Source of the DNA: Physcomitrium patens
Taxonomy: Eukaryota > Streptophyta > Bryopsida > Funariales > Funariaceae
Reading direction: 5' to 3'
DNA length: 64,000 nt
Assembly (NCBI RefSeq): GCF_000002425.4
Contig: NC_037267.1
Location: 7,143,396-7,207,395, forward strand
Shown in pieces: positions 41,014 to 50,544 of this stretch; position 1 is the stretch's first letter; every line of letters begins with the position of its first letter. The position numbers were made by a program, and so were the translations under genes. A model generated the notes under the pieces. That model saw nothing but the letters and a program-made list of their open reading frames with translations, did not search any database and was not told where the DNA came from.

Positions 41014-41554
41014 TGCATAAGCAGGAGCACGAGCACGAGCTCCTCTACATTCACACACTCCGATCCGAAAATCCTCCGATTTTTCCAAACTAATTCAATC
41101 GCCCGAGCTCTGAGCCCACCTCACAAAACGCGAACAGCATCTCAATCCCAACGCTCACTCAAATCTCGACCAACTCTTGGTCCACATCATCCGCTTCTTC
41201 CATCAAAATCCCCCCAAAACATGGTCAGCCCAAACACCATTCCGACAAAGCCTACCGCGTCAAACGCCGCAAAAGCGACGCCGCCACCGGAAGCACAAAT
41301 CGAAAGCCCGCGAGAAAGACGAACGAAATGTAGGAGCGAGAGCAGGTGCGTGGGAAATTCCCACCTTCGCTTCGCTGCGCTTCAGTGGAGCAGACAAGCT
41401 TCCAAAGCTTCTAAAACTTCACATAACCCTCCAGTAATTGCTTCTCTCTTAGTGAGAGACGACAATGAAATATAGTATTTACTAAGAAATACACTTTCAA
41501 ATACTAAATGAAAACCCGAAGAATCCAGACAGATCCGTTGGAGTCGGTTCCGCC
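41014..41554. promoter_or_regulatory. PIG-W 5' flank and upstream intergenic region (left arm)
   Basis: This lies between the PIG-W start codon and the tRNA-Cys gene and must contain the PIG-W promoter and 5' UTR (minus strand). It is GC-richer than surrounding intergenic DNA. Long frames on the plus strand at 40885-41475 are antisense to exon 1 and its UTR, with no family resemblance. Confidence 0.5.
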
Positions 41555-41626
41555 GGGGGTATAGCTCAGTGGCAGAGCAATCGGCTGCAGTCCGATAGGT
41601 CAGCGGTTCAACCCCGCTTGCCCCCT
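41555..41626 (+). tRNA. tRNA-Cys (anticodon GCA)
   Basis: A complete 72-nt cloverleaf: acceptor stem GGGGGTA/TGCCCCC, D stem GCTC/GAGC, anticodon stem ATCGG/CCGAT with loop CTGCAGT (anticodon GCA), T stem AGCGG/CCGCT with loop TTCAACC, discriminator T. No intron and no encoded CCA, as expected for a nuclear gene. An identical copy lies in the right arm. Confidence 0.95.
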
Positions 41627-41770
41627 CACACCCCACATCTTCAGTGAACCTCTTAAGACTTGGTGCCGAAACTGTTCGAGATCGTTTGCGCACCTCTGAA
41701 CACAAGTTTTAAATGTTCTAGTTGAGTACTTTATACCCCCCCTCCCCAGCATGGGGTGATCGTCGGTTCT

Positions 41771-41914
41771 TGAAAAGTCCGATGTTGTCAGATCTTTTAC
41801 ACAGAGTTTGTTGTCTCTTGGATCGTTCTGACCTGAAGTGTCTGAAAAGTCCGATGTTGTCAGATCTTTTACACAGAGTTTGTTGTCTCTTGGATCGTTC
41901 TGACCTGAAGTGTC
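41771..41914. repeat. 72-bp tandem duplication (two copies, left arm)
   Basis: Units 41771-41842 and 41843-41914 appear identical. The unit is not related to the neighbouring tRNA despite its similar length. It is also present in the right arm, so it predates the inverted duplication or was copied between arms. Confidence 0.95.
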
Positions 41915-43249
41915 TTATGCCGAGCTTAACTTCACTTTTTTATTTGTTTTTATTTGAATATTGGTGGATTCAGCAATGAAAAATAGTGTGTTTTGCCTTG
42001 TTGAGTTGGTTTGCTATGACCAACCTGAATAAGAACTCTACATGTTCTATTTTGTTGGAATTGTTATCACCTTCTATTTAATAGACCCACAAATAATTTG
42101 CATATTGAAGTGTCTATAAGATAACATTGTGTTTTAACACACCATCCTCCCTAAATTGAATTAGGATGCTATAATTTAAATTGTAATAAAATGGTCTCTT
42201 ACTTGACTTTCATGTTCTTTTTCTTAATTGTTTAATTCCAATACACACAGCTTCAAATGAAGACATTTTTTTTAATTGGTTGGATTTAAGTTGTTTAGGA
42301 TACATATGTACTTACAAGGTACAAATGCAAGCGACAAGGAATACATCACTAGGCTAGAGCAAGAGAACAAAGATGGACAACGACAAGTTACTAGAAATAA
42401 AACAACAACCAAAACCATCAAGTAAGCTCTTTAATCCCAAACTTGGCCATAGATTCTTGAAAAGACCAAATTAACTCTGGAAGCTTTTTTAGCCTCAACT
42501 CCTTAGAAAAACGATCAAAAGAGAGCTTCAAACTTCAACTTCTTCACTTTCCACCAATAAGAGAACATCGGCCATGCCCTCTTCTCCTTTCAAAGGATGT
42601 TATCAACCTTCATAGAAAAGACTCTTGTTGTGCAACCTTGGTGGCAAGCGAGGATAATTAACACACAAAACAAGAGGATTTTCAAGGACAAGAACTCGAT
42701 GATCAACCCCCAAACACCTACACAAGAAACTATAACAACGAGCAACTCAAAACAAATAATAGATGACCTATCTACACCAAAACTCCACAACCCAAGTAAT
42801 CTGGGAAATGAACATGGTTTGACACCACATGCAACAAGGCTAACAGTATAAATCAAGAAACAACAAGATCAATTCCAATTAATAAAACTACCCACAATAA
42901 AACTACTCCAAAAAAATTGACAAGACCAGACAACAATCCAACTTAGTTCAATTACAACTACAGAAAATTTGCCATAAACACTTGGAAAAACAATGCAACT
43001 CCTTTTGAGCTAAATAGATTATGGTAGGAAATTACTAAAATTTAGAATTCTTAAAACACTATAGAGCACAATATTGAAAGATAGAAATCTAGGAGTTTAA
43101 CAATAGTGGTTGTATATTGTCTCACTTAAAAGACATCCCTATTTATACACAAACATTTAAAAAAAAAAAAACTATATACAAAAGATATAGAGGTAGAAAC
43201 AAACAATGTAGCTTGAAGAAGGTGCTTTTCTAGTTTGCCAAAATTAGCT
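41915..43249. other. AT-rich intergenic sequence in left arm
   Basis: No gene is recognised. It contains the 23-bp arm-specific patch at 42681-42703 and a left-arm-specific substitution at 42655. Confidence 0.5.
42681..42703. other. Arm-specific 23-bp patch resembling the LTR terminus
   Basis: The only non-matching block between the arms (right counterpart 61447-61471, 25 bp). On the plus strand 42682-42702 reads TCAAGGACAAGAACTCGATGA, which matches 19 of 21 bases of the LTR end at 43763-43783. The right-arm version instead resembles its own flank. Confidence 0.85.
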
Positions 43250-43760
43250 ATAGAAGCAGAAAATAAAGACATGGAATATGACACAATAACAAAAGAGATA
43301 AAAATAACAATAAAAGATCTACTCAAAGAAAAATCACTTGGGTTGGACATGGTATTGTCAAAAGTTTTCCAACAATGCTGGTTTGACATATGAGCAGATG
43401 TGGTAGAACTAATACAAGAAGTCCTATTAATAAAAAGACTCTTTTCTAAACTCAATATTAGTAATATTATATTAATTCCAAAATTAAGTGACTTACATTT
43501 AATTACAAATTATTTTTCAATTTTTCTTTTGAATCAAATTTATTAGATTATAGAAAAAATATTGAAAAAACAATTAATACCAAACTTGCCTAGATGGATT
43601 CTCACAATTCAAACAAGAATCATAAGAAGACAATACATATTTTACAATGTATTCCTAGTGATGGAAGCAATGACTTGAGTAAAAGAAAATAATCAAGATA
43701 TTTTTAAATTTTGAAAAGACATTTGATTGCATTAGTTGGACCTTCCTAAAAACAACAATG
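43250..43760 (+). pseudogene. LINE reverse-transcriptase relic, 5' part (left arm)
   Basis: A translation with many stops reads in order KSLGLDMVLSKVFQQCW, NISNIILIPKL, NYFSIFLLN, QTRIIRRQ and FEKTFDCISWTFL. These follow the order of L1/RTE-type plant LINE reverse transcriptase (PGPDG..., ALIPK, RPISLLN, QTGFIxGR, DFEKAFDRVSW). It is interrupted at 43760 by the chromovirus and resumes at 50119. Confidence 0.75.
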
Positions 43761-44301
43761 TGTCAAGGACAAAGACTCGATGAAGGAAAATATACACAAA
43801 AGGGCTATCTCGATATAATAAGTCAAAATATAAACAAGTAGGTATATTAAAAGGAAACTGGAATGGCTATTGCCACAAGACAAGAAACTAAAGACTCTTG
43901 AACCTGGACTAGAAGCAAGAAAGGAGTTGACAAGAGTGAAGAAGCCTTCACTCTTGTCTCTAAATATACTATCTAACTAGGGGCTACGTGGCGACGTTCT
44001 ATAGGACCTCCAATATGTGTTGACTTTGTAGGACACATGCCTTGACTTACAAGGCAAGTTTTTCTACGTGTAGGCCACATAGTTAGCTTGATCTTCAAGC
44101 TAACAACATGTGTGGCACATGGCCAACTTGTTGACCACGTTTCTAATCCAAAAAGTCAATTAAAGACACCTATGAAGTTAAAGCAGCGTCTAGGAAGCTT
44201 CTATATTAAATATTATAGAATTAACTTACTTTTATCTACTTTTACTTACTTCTACCTATTTCTATATGTAATTATTAGCTTACATGATTATGGCCGTGAC
44301 A
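43761..44301 (-). repeat. 3' LTR of the chromovirus
   Basis: 541 bp with TGTC...GACA ends. Compared with the other LTR it lacks an 11-bp duplication and mostly has G/C where the other has A/T. Confidence 0.95.
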
Positions 44302-44316
44302 TTACCCTCCCTTCTA
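44302..44316 (-). promoter_or_regulatory. Polypurine tract
   Basis: On the minus strand the 15 bases before the 3' LTR are AGAAGGGAGGGTAA-like and purine-rich, in the position expected for plus-strand DNA priming. Confidence 0.85.
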
Positions 44317-44342
44317 GAGACGAGTTCCACGAGGAGCGGTCA

Positions 44343-44765
44343 TCATATATTGAGGAAATCTATGATGCGACGAATTGTATTCGCTACATACTCTGATCTC
44401 TGTTCTCTTCGAAGATGATTGAGAGGGCCTCTCAACCATCGGTAGTGTCCCATACCAGGGCGGGAAGACCACCCAGTTATTTGATCATTGTTGAGGCCTT
44501 CGTAACTTTCTTCGAATAGAATATTTGGAACACCATCAGGAGTTGTTCCTACTTCTAGTAAAATCACCAAACATCGGGAGTCCCTTCCCAAATCGTGATA
44601 CCAAACGCGTTGTATCTCACCATTTATTCTAGGAAGAACATGTCGTTCTTGAAGATCTTCATCTCGATTGTGTCGTCTTAAAGGTTGTGACAATCATAAT
44701 GTCTCATCCGGCAGGTCAGCAAACGAAGGTTCTTGAGTTGAATCTGTTGGTTGTTGGCTCTCCAT
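44343..44765 (-). pseudogene. Accessory frame downstream of pol
   Basis: An ATG at 44765 opens a frame of 23 codons, then a TGA at 44694-44696, after which the same frame stays open for 116 codons to 44343 (QPLRRHNRDEDLQERHVLPRI...). The product is charged and unrecognised. The older family member at 54639-55140 has a homologous segment, with TAA at the same codon. The frame may be a real ORF broken in both copies, or the coding part may begin after the stop. Confidence 0.45.
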
Positions 44766-44859
44766 CTAGTTAGCGTCACAAATGTAAAGAAGTTACAAAC
44801 AAGGATAGGAAATTGAATGTTATCTTGCCTCAATCTTGTCTCTTTTATAAGAGAGATTT

Positions 44860-47295
44860 TCATCTTGGTTTCGATGGATGTCGTTGATGAAAAACTTTGA
44901 CTTTAGCTGATGCATTTGCTAGATTCCTGGATGGCTCCCATGTGCATTCACTAATATCATATCCGCGCCAATGATCAAGATATTCCACCTTATTTCGGCG
45001 CCGCCTTGAGTCTAATATCTCTTCCACCTCAAATTCTTCATTATTATCTACTTCTATAGGAGGCGGTGGCATTTGTCTTCTTTCTTGTATATCCACTATC
45101 TTATATGGTTCAAGAAGAGACACGTGGAATACAGGATGGATCTTCATTGACTCCGGTAGATGTAACCGATATGCAACTGGGTTGATCTGTTCAGAAACAG
45201 AAAAGGGGCCAAGCCTACGATAGTCCAACTTGTCACAAGGTCGAGTAGTCTTGATATTGCGACGAAGTAGCCATACCTTATCACCCACATTGAGTTGTGG
45301 TTGCTCCTTACGATATAGATCTGCGTTTATCTTTTGTCGTTCTTGAGCTTCCTTCACTTGCGTCTTCATTATTGCATATAACTCTGACAACCGATTTGCC
45401 ATATCTTCTGCTGCAGGATTATCAACTTTTGAAAAATCAAAAGTATCAAGTCGTGGATGATAGCCATAATTGGCAAAGAAAGGTGTTTGTTGCGTGGAAG
45501 AATGTACCGTATTATTATAAGCAAACTCTGCCAATGGCAGAAGGGTTGTCCAATCATCTTGATGGTAGTTGATAGTACACCTTAAATATTGCTCCAAGAC
45601 TTGGTTTACGTGCTCTGTTTGTCCATCAGTTTGAGGATGGAGAGCCGAAGATAGCTTTATGTCCACTTTTAAAATCTTGAAAAAGGTCCTCCAAAATCTT
45701 GACACAAATTGAATTCCCCTATCCGATATGATATCTTTAGGTAATCCATGATAGCGATAGATATTATCAATGAAAAGCTTAGCTGTTTCTTCACCTGTGA
45801 TAGATTTTGTACATGGCACAAAATGTGCCATCTTGGTGAAACGATCTACTATCACAAATATAGAATCATAAGATCTTGAGCTTGGAAGATCTGTGATGAA
45901 ATCCATAGAAACAGAAGACCATGGTTGTTCTGGTATAGGTAATGGCTGAAGAAGTCCGTAAGGTCGATGACGAGGAATTTTTGATCTTGAACAAATATCA
46001 CATGATTGTACAAAGTCTTTGACTGACTTCCACATTTGTGGCCACCAAAAATCTCTTGATATGAGTTCCAAAGTCTTATTATATCCAAAGTGCCCTGCTG
46101 CTCGAAAGTCATGATGTGCTTGAAGAACACGTAAACGTGCTTCTCTTTCTGGAACATATAGGCATCCTTCAAAATATAATAGATTATTCTTCAAGTCGAA
46201 CTTAGAAGGATCATGAGATTTGGAAGAATTATTCTCGATATCATAAACAAGAGGGTCTGAGGACATACTGGACTGGATTTGCTTGAGAAAAGTTGAATCA
46301 ACAGTCAATGTTGATTTCATTGCTCGGAGATGAAATTTCTCCGGTTTCAAGAGGACCGTTCTTTGTTGCTCAAAAGCTGCATCTCCTTCTTTTGGTGCAA
46401 AATAAGAACGTCTAGATAGGGCATCAGACAAACCTTGTTGTTTTCCTGGCCGATAAGTGATAATGAACTCGAATCTTGACAAAGACATACTCCAACGAGC
46501 TTGACGACGATTCAAGACGCGTGCTGACATGAAATACTCGAGGTTCTTGTGATCTGTATACACAGTGACTGGATTAGAAGCGCCTTCTAGATAATGATGC
46601 CATTCTTGAAAGGAATCCACGATCGCAAGAAGTTCTTTATCGTGGATCTCATAATTGATCTCGGCTGCTGAGAATTTTCTTGAATGAAAAGCTATCGGAT
46701 GAAGTTTGTCATCTGTTCCCATTTTTGATAAAACTGCACCCAAGGCAAAATCTGATGCATCTGTTTCCATAAAAAATGCCTTGGAGAAGTCAACACGATA
46801 TAAGACTGGTGCAGAGACAAACGATGTCTTCAAGGCTTCAAATGCTGCTTCCGCTTCTTGATTCCATTGAAATTTATCTTTACTAGTCAAGCGTGTAAGT
46901 GGAGCTGCAACTCGTGAGAAAGCTTTGATGAAGATCTGATAGTAATTGGCAAATCCCAAGAAACATTGGACATCTCTTACCGTCCTTGGAATCTTCCAAT
47001 CCATGATTGTTTGGACTTTCTTAGAATCCATCATGAGACCATCATTTGAAATGATGTATCCTAAAAAGTCAACTTGAGTAGTATGAAATACACACTTTTC
47101 CATCTTGGCATACAATCCTGCATCTCTAAGTTTTTGTAATACTTGATGAACATGTATTTCATGTTCTTCGACGTTCTTAGAATAGATCAGGATATCGTCT
47201 AGATAGCAGACGACAAAATTATCTAAGAATTCACGAAATACATCATTCATGAGATATTGAAAAGCAGATGGTGCATTCGTGAGTCCAAAGGGCAT
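44860..47295 (-). CDS. Chromovirus pol: RT (C-part), RNase H, integrase, chromodomain
   Basis: 811 codons uninterrupted. In order: RT palm with [14 protein letters not shown] (YxDD), RT thumb/connection, RNase H ([28 protein letters not shown]), integrase zinc finger (H...H...CDICSRSK), catalytic core ([33 protein letters not shown]), and a C-terminal chromodomain ([34 protein letters not shown]). The chromodomain assigns it to the chromovirus branch of Ty3/gypsy, which typically targets heterochromatin. The N-terminal RT portion is in another frame upstream because of a one-base deletion near 47325-47330. Confidence 0.93.
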   Translation of the reverse strand: MPFGLTNAPSAFQYLMNDVFREFLDNFVVCYLDDILIYSKNVEEHEIHVHQVLQKLRDAGLYAKMEKCVFHTTQVDFLGYIISNDGLMMDSKKVQTIMDWKIPRTVRDVQCFLGFANYYQIFIKAFSRVAAPLTRLTSKDKFQWNQEAEAAFEALKTSFVSAPVLYRVDFSKAFFMETDASDFALGAVLSKMGTDDKLHPIAFHSRKFSAAEINYEIHDKELLAIVDSFQEWHHYLEGASNPVTVYTDHKNLEYFMSARVLNRRQARWSMSLSRFEFIITYRPGKQQGLSDALSRRSYFAPKEGDAAFEQQRTVLLKPEKFHLRAMKSTLTVDSTFLKQIQSSMSSDPLVYDIENNSSKSHDPSKFDLKNNLLYFEGCLYVPEREARLRVLQAHHDFRAAGHFGYNKTLELISRDFWWPQMWKSVKDFVQSCDICSRSKIPRHRPYGLLQPLPIPEQPWSSVSMDFITDLPSSRSYDSIFVIVDRFTKMAHFVPCTKSITGEETAKLFIDNIYRYHGLPKDIISDRGIQFVSRFWRTFFKILKVDIKLSSALHPQTDGQTEHVNQVLEQYLRCTINYHQDDWTTLLPLAEFAYNNTVHSSTQQTPFFANYGYHPRLDTFDFSKVDNPAAEDMANRLSELYAIMKTQVKEAQERQKINADLYRKEQPQLNVGDKVWLLRRNIKTTRPCDKLDYRRLGPFSVSEQINPVAYRLHLPESMKIHPVFHVSLLEPYKIVDIQERRQMPPPPIEVDNNEEFEVEEILDSRRRRNKVEYLDHWRGYDISECTWEPSRNLANASAKVKVFHQRHPSKPR

Positions 47296-47504
47296 GACAT
47301 TATATTCGAAATGTCCATACCTGGTTCAAACGCAGTCTTCCATTCATTTCCTTCTTTGATCCGTACTAGATTATATGCTCCTCTTAGATCTATTTTTGTA
47401 TAGATCTTAGCTTGATTCAACTGGTCAAGGAGTCCTGATATCAAAGGTAATGGATACCTATTCTTGATTGTGATCTTGTTGAGTCCTCGATAATCAACAC
47501 ACAT
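47247..47504 (-). pseudogene. Chromovirus RT N-terminal fragment (frame-broken)
   Basis: It encodes [22 protein letters not shown]...[22 protein letters not shown], the fingers of a gypsy RT. It leaves the pol frame at the C-terminal end by an apparent one-base deletion. At its N-terminal end an extra A in an A-run and a TGA just before the first Met separate it from the protease frame. Confidence 0.9.
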
Positions 47505-48348
47505 TCATAAAGATCCATCTTTTTTTCTTTACGAATAGAATTGGAGCTCTTGCTGGAGATTTTGAATGGCGTATGAAATTCTTCGCTAAATTCTCGTCAA
47601 TATATGTTTTTAGTTCAGCCATCTCATCTTGCGATAAACTGTAAATTGGTCCAAATGGTGGCTGAGTTCCTTCCTTGAGGTCGATTGAACAATCATATGG
47701 ACGATGCTCAGGAAGAATATCTGCATTCTTTTTCTCAAAAACGTCTTGATACTCCTGATATTGACTTGGAATGCCACTTGAAGTCTTTACGTTTTCAGAA
47801 ATAGGTGCAGCATAAATAGCAAAAGTTGATCCTTGTTTTGCTGCGTGTATAAATGCTTTTGCACCTATCAGTACGGGTTTTACTATACTAGACTTATAAT
47901 TTTTTACTTGGTTAGTAGAACTATTAATAATGCTCTGGGAAAAGTCAAGTTTACGCGAATTCCAATCTATTCGAGGGTTATATTTTTCTAGCCAGGATAA
48001 ACCTAAAATAACTGGATTGAACGGGGATTTAATTATGTTAAAAGCTATGTAGCTATCATGACCGTCTATTGTTACTTTTATAGGATGAGTTTCATGAGTG
48101 ACATCTCCAGAAGACAAGGGACGACCATCTATGACTTCTACATGTACTGGTTTAGGTTTCTGTACAAAGGGTATTTTACGACTTTTAACAAATTGTTCAT
48201 CTAAAAAACATGCTGAGGCTCCCGAATCTAATAAAGCAGAGGCTTTGTAATTCTTAGGTCCTAAATATAAGTCTATTATAAAACAAGGAGAGGGTTCTGA
48301 GGAGAGGATAGGACCTTCATTAGGAATTGTACAAGGTTCCAGCTGCAC
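47494..48348 (-). pseudogene. Chromovirus aspartic protease and start of RT
   Basis: It contains ALLDSGASACFLD, the retropepsin DSG active site, then a linker and the RT entry PILFVKKK, after which a frameshift near 47520-47527 ends the frame. The frame differs from that of gag, so either a programmed shift or a further lesion lies near 48350. Confidence 0.9.
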
Positions 48349-48353
48349 GGTCC

Positions 48354-49358
48354 CTATTGTAGCTGGACAAATCCGTTTTCCGACATGTTGTCTTCTTTGA
48401 CCGTCGTACCCCTCATTTTATAGTTGCGTCGTTTCTTTGGACAATGTTGAGCAGTGTGCTTAGGTTCTCCGCAATATAAACATAATCCTTCTTGACGACG
48501 ACGAATCTTTTCTTGCTCAGTTAGAGGTTTAAAATGTACCGCGTCAATTTGCATGTCTTCTACTTCCGAATGTACTTTTGGCAAAGATGTTGATGTTGCC
48601 ATTGAGTAATAACGTTGAGGTTCTCGTGAATGATTCTCAGATCGAAATTCGAAAAGTCGATTATCACATTTTACCGCAAAATCGATTGCTTGACTCAAAG
48701 TTTGAGGATCAGGTAAGTTGAGCATCAATTACTTTACTTCGTATTGCAATCCATAAAGAAATTGACTCATGAGTGCAGCATCATCCCACTTGATGTCAAT
48801 TGCAAGTTGTCGAAATTGTGAAGCATACACTGTTACTGAGCGATTTCTTTGTCGTAGAATTCGGATCTTATTTAATGCAACACGAGTTGCATCGTGTTCA
48901 CCATACATAGATCGAAACTCTGCCAAAAAAGCTTCCAAATTGTCCAATATTGGATTTCGTTGTTCAAAAAAAGACGAAAACCATGATAATGCAGAACCGG
49001 AAAGTAGAGTGCCAATAAACCTGACTTGTGATCCTGGAGTTGAATAGCTTTGTGATTGAAGTTCAATTATTAATTGTACTTGATTGATGAACCCTCGAAA
49101 CTTAGATCTCGTACCATCAAATTTCTTGGGTAAGGCAATTCTTGGTTCTCTAGTGCTTACAGGGTGTTGTACAATTGGAGAAGGAACGTGATTTGTTGTA
49201 GATGTTGAAGCAGCTCCAATCATCTCTATATCCCCACTTTCTGCTATTCTTGTTCTTTCATGTGTTGGTGAATTGAGTTGATGCATCGCAAGCATTAACT
49301 CCCTCATTTGCTCTTGAATTTGTACCATTGCATTCTTCATTTCAACAAGCTCTACCAT
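48354..49358 (-). pseudogene. Chromovirus gag with zinc knuckle, interrupted by a stop
   Basis: The start is ATG at 49358. A retrotransposon gag domain (KKFDGTRSKFRGFINQ...WFSSFFEQ...) runs to an in-frame TAA at 48729-48731. The same frame then continues (LPDPQTLSQAIDFAVKCDNRL...) to a CCHC zinc knuckle CLYCGEPKHTAQHC and stops at 48354. The stop is a single-codon nonsense lesion because both sides align with one continuous gag. Confidence 0.9.
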
Positions 49359-49530
49359 AATGACACTAAGAAAAATTTATTTGATACTGCTCAAGAGAAA
49401 AGAAAAGAAAGACTTGATAACAAAGAAGATACTAAGAACAATATCAGTTTAGAAGTGGGTAATCCGCAAACTTCTAATACGCTTATGTCTTGTTAAGAGA
49501 AAGGGGTAATCCACTCTCACTCAAGAAAAA

Positions 49531-49545
49531 CAAAGCTCTGATATT
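49531..49545 (-). promoter_or_regulatory. Primer-binding site (initiator tRNA-Met type)
   Basis: On the minus strand it reads AATATCAGAGCTTTG; the TATCAGAGC core matches the usual plant tRNA-iMet primer site. It lies 21 bp inside the LTR rather than the usual 1-5 bp, which is somewhat unusual. Confidence 0.7.
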
Positions 49546-49566
49546 GTAAGTGTACTCTTATCAATC

Positions 49567-50118
49567 TGTCAAGGACAAAGACTCGATGAAGGAAAATATA
49601 CACAAAAGGGCTATCTCGATATAATAAGTCAAAATATAAACAAGTAGGTATATTAAAAAGAAACTGGAATGGCTATTGCCACAAGACAAGAAACTAAAGA
49701 CTCTTGAACCTGGACTAGAAGCAAGAAAGGAGTTGACAAGAGTGAAGAAGCCTTCACTCTTGTCTCTAAATATACTATCTAACTAAGGGCTACGTGACGA
49801 CGTTCTATAGGACCTCCAATATGTGTTGACTTTGTAAGACACATGCCTTGACTTATAAGGCAAGTTTTTCTATGTGTGGGCCACATAGTTAGCTTGATCT
49901 TCAAGCTAACAACATGTGTGGCACATGGCCAACTTGTTGACCACGTTTCTAATCCAAAAAGTCAATTAAAGACACCTATGAAGTTAAAGCAGCGTCTAGG
50001 AAGTTTCTAAGAAGCTTCTATATTAAATATTATAGAATTAACTTACTTTTATCTACTTTTACTTACTTCTACCTATTTCTATATGTAATTATTAGCTTAC
50101 ATGATTATGGCCGTGACA
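49567..50118 (-). repeat. 5' LTR of the chromovirus
   Basis: 552 bp with TGTC...GACA ends. It carries an 11-bp near-duplication around 50000-50016 that the other LTR lacks. Confidence 0.95.
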
Positions 50119-50400
50119 CAATGATACAATTAGCATTTATAAGCAAATGGATTGAAATAGTGATGTCACTTATTATAGAAGTGGTAGCCTTAATTACTAT
50201 TAATGGAAAACATGGGCTAATTTTTACCTTGGAAATATTGGTCCACTAAAGATGCTTCCAATACCATACTTATTCCTCTTTGTAATAGCTATATTAGGGC
50301 ATATATTAGACAATAAAAAGAACAAAGTAGAAGGCATCATCTTACTACATCAATCAAAAGACACCAACTCTATGTTTGCAAATAATATTTAAGTATTTCA
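50119..50400 (+). pseudogene. LINE reverse-transcriptase relic, 3' part (left arm)
   Basis: It continues the LINE relic after the chromovirus. Pieces such as IQLAFISKWIEIV, INGKHGL, YLFLFVIAILGHIL and MFANNI follow the plant LINE order (GFxxxW, VNG, PYLFxxxxExL, FADD), with stops and frameshifts. Confidence 0.65.
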
Positions 50401-50512
50401 AGTGAATAATCCACCAACTTGTTTGTTTGATAATATATGTATAAAGGTTTCTCCATACATATATATAAATGCTTTGATTATCTTAAATTTTAAACACAAA
50501 TCTAAATTTAAT

Positions 50513-50544
<32 letters not shown>

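Larger units (their letters stand above)
43761..50118 (-). mobile_element. Ty3/gypsy chromovirus, full-length but defective
   Basis: A 6358-bp LTR retrotransposon transcribed on the minus strand and flanked by a 5-bp target duplication, CAATG (43756-43760 and 50119-50123). LTRs are TG...CA bounded, 541 and 552 bp. Internal order: primer-binding site, gag with zinc knuckle, aspartic protease, reverse transcriptase, RNase H, integrase, chromodomain, an extra small frame, polypurine tract. The right palindrome arm holds the empty site with a single CAATG. Gag-pol is broken by at least one nonsense codon in gag and two frameshifts plus one stop around the protease/RT junction, so this copy is not autonomous. 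By eye the LTRs differ at 7 positions plus an 11-bp indel (about 1.3%). Confidence 0.97.

Noticed and set aside
40885..41475. A 196-codon plus-strand frame (mirror 62677-63267)
   Set aside because: Antisense to PIG-W exon 1 and its 5' flank; Ser/Thr/Arg-rich low-complexity translation.
41771..41914. 72-bp tandem unit as a tRNA-derived repeat
   Set aside because: The length equals that of tRNA-Cys, but the sequence has no A or B box and cannot fold into a cloverleaf.
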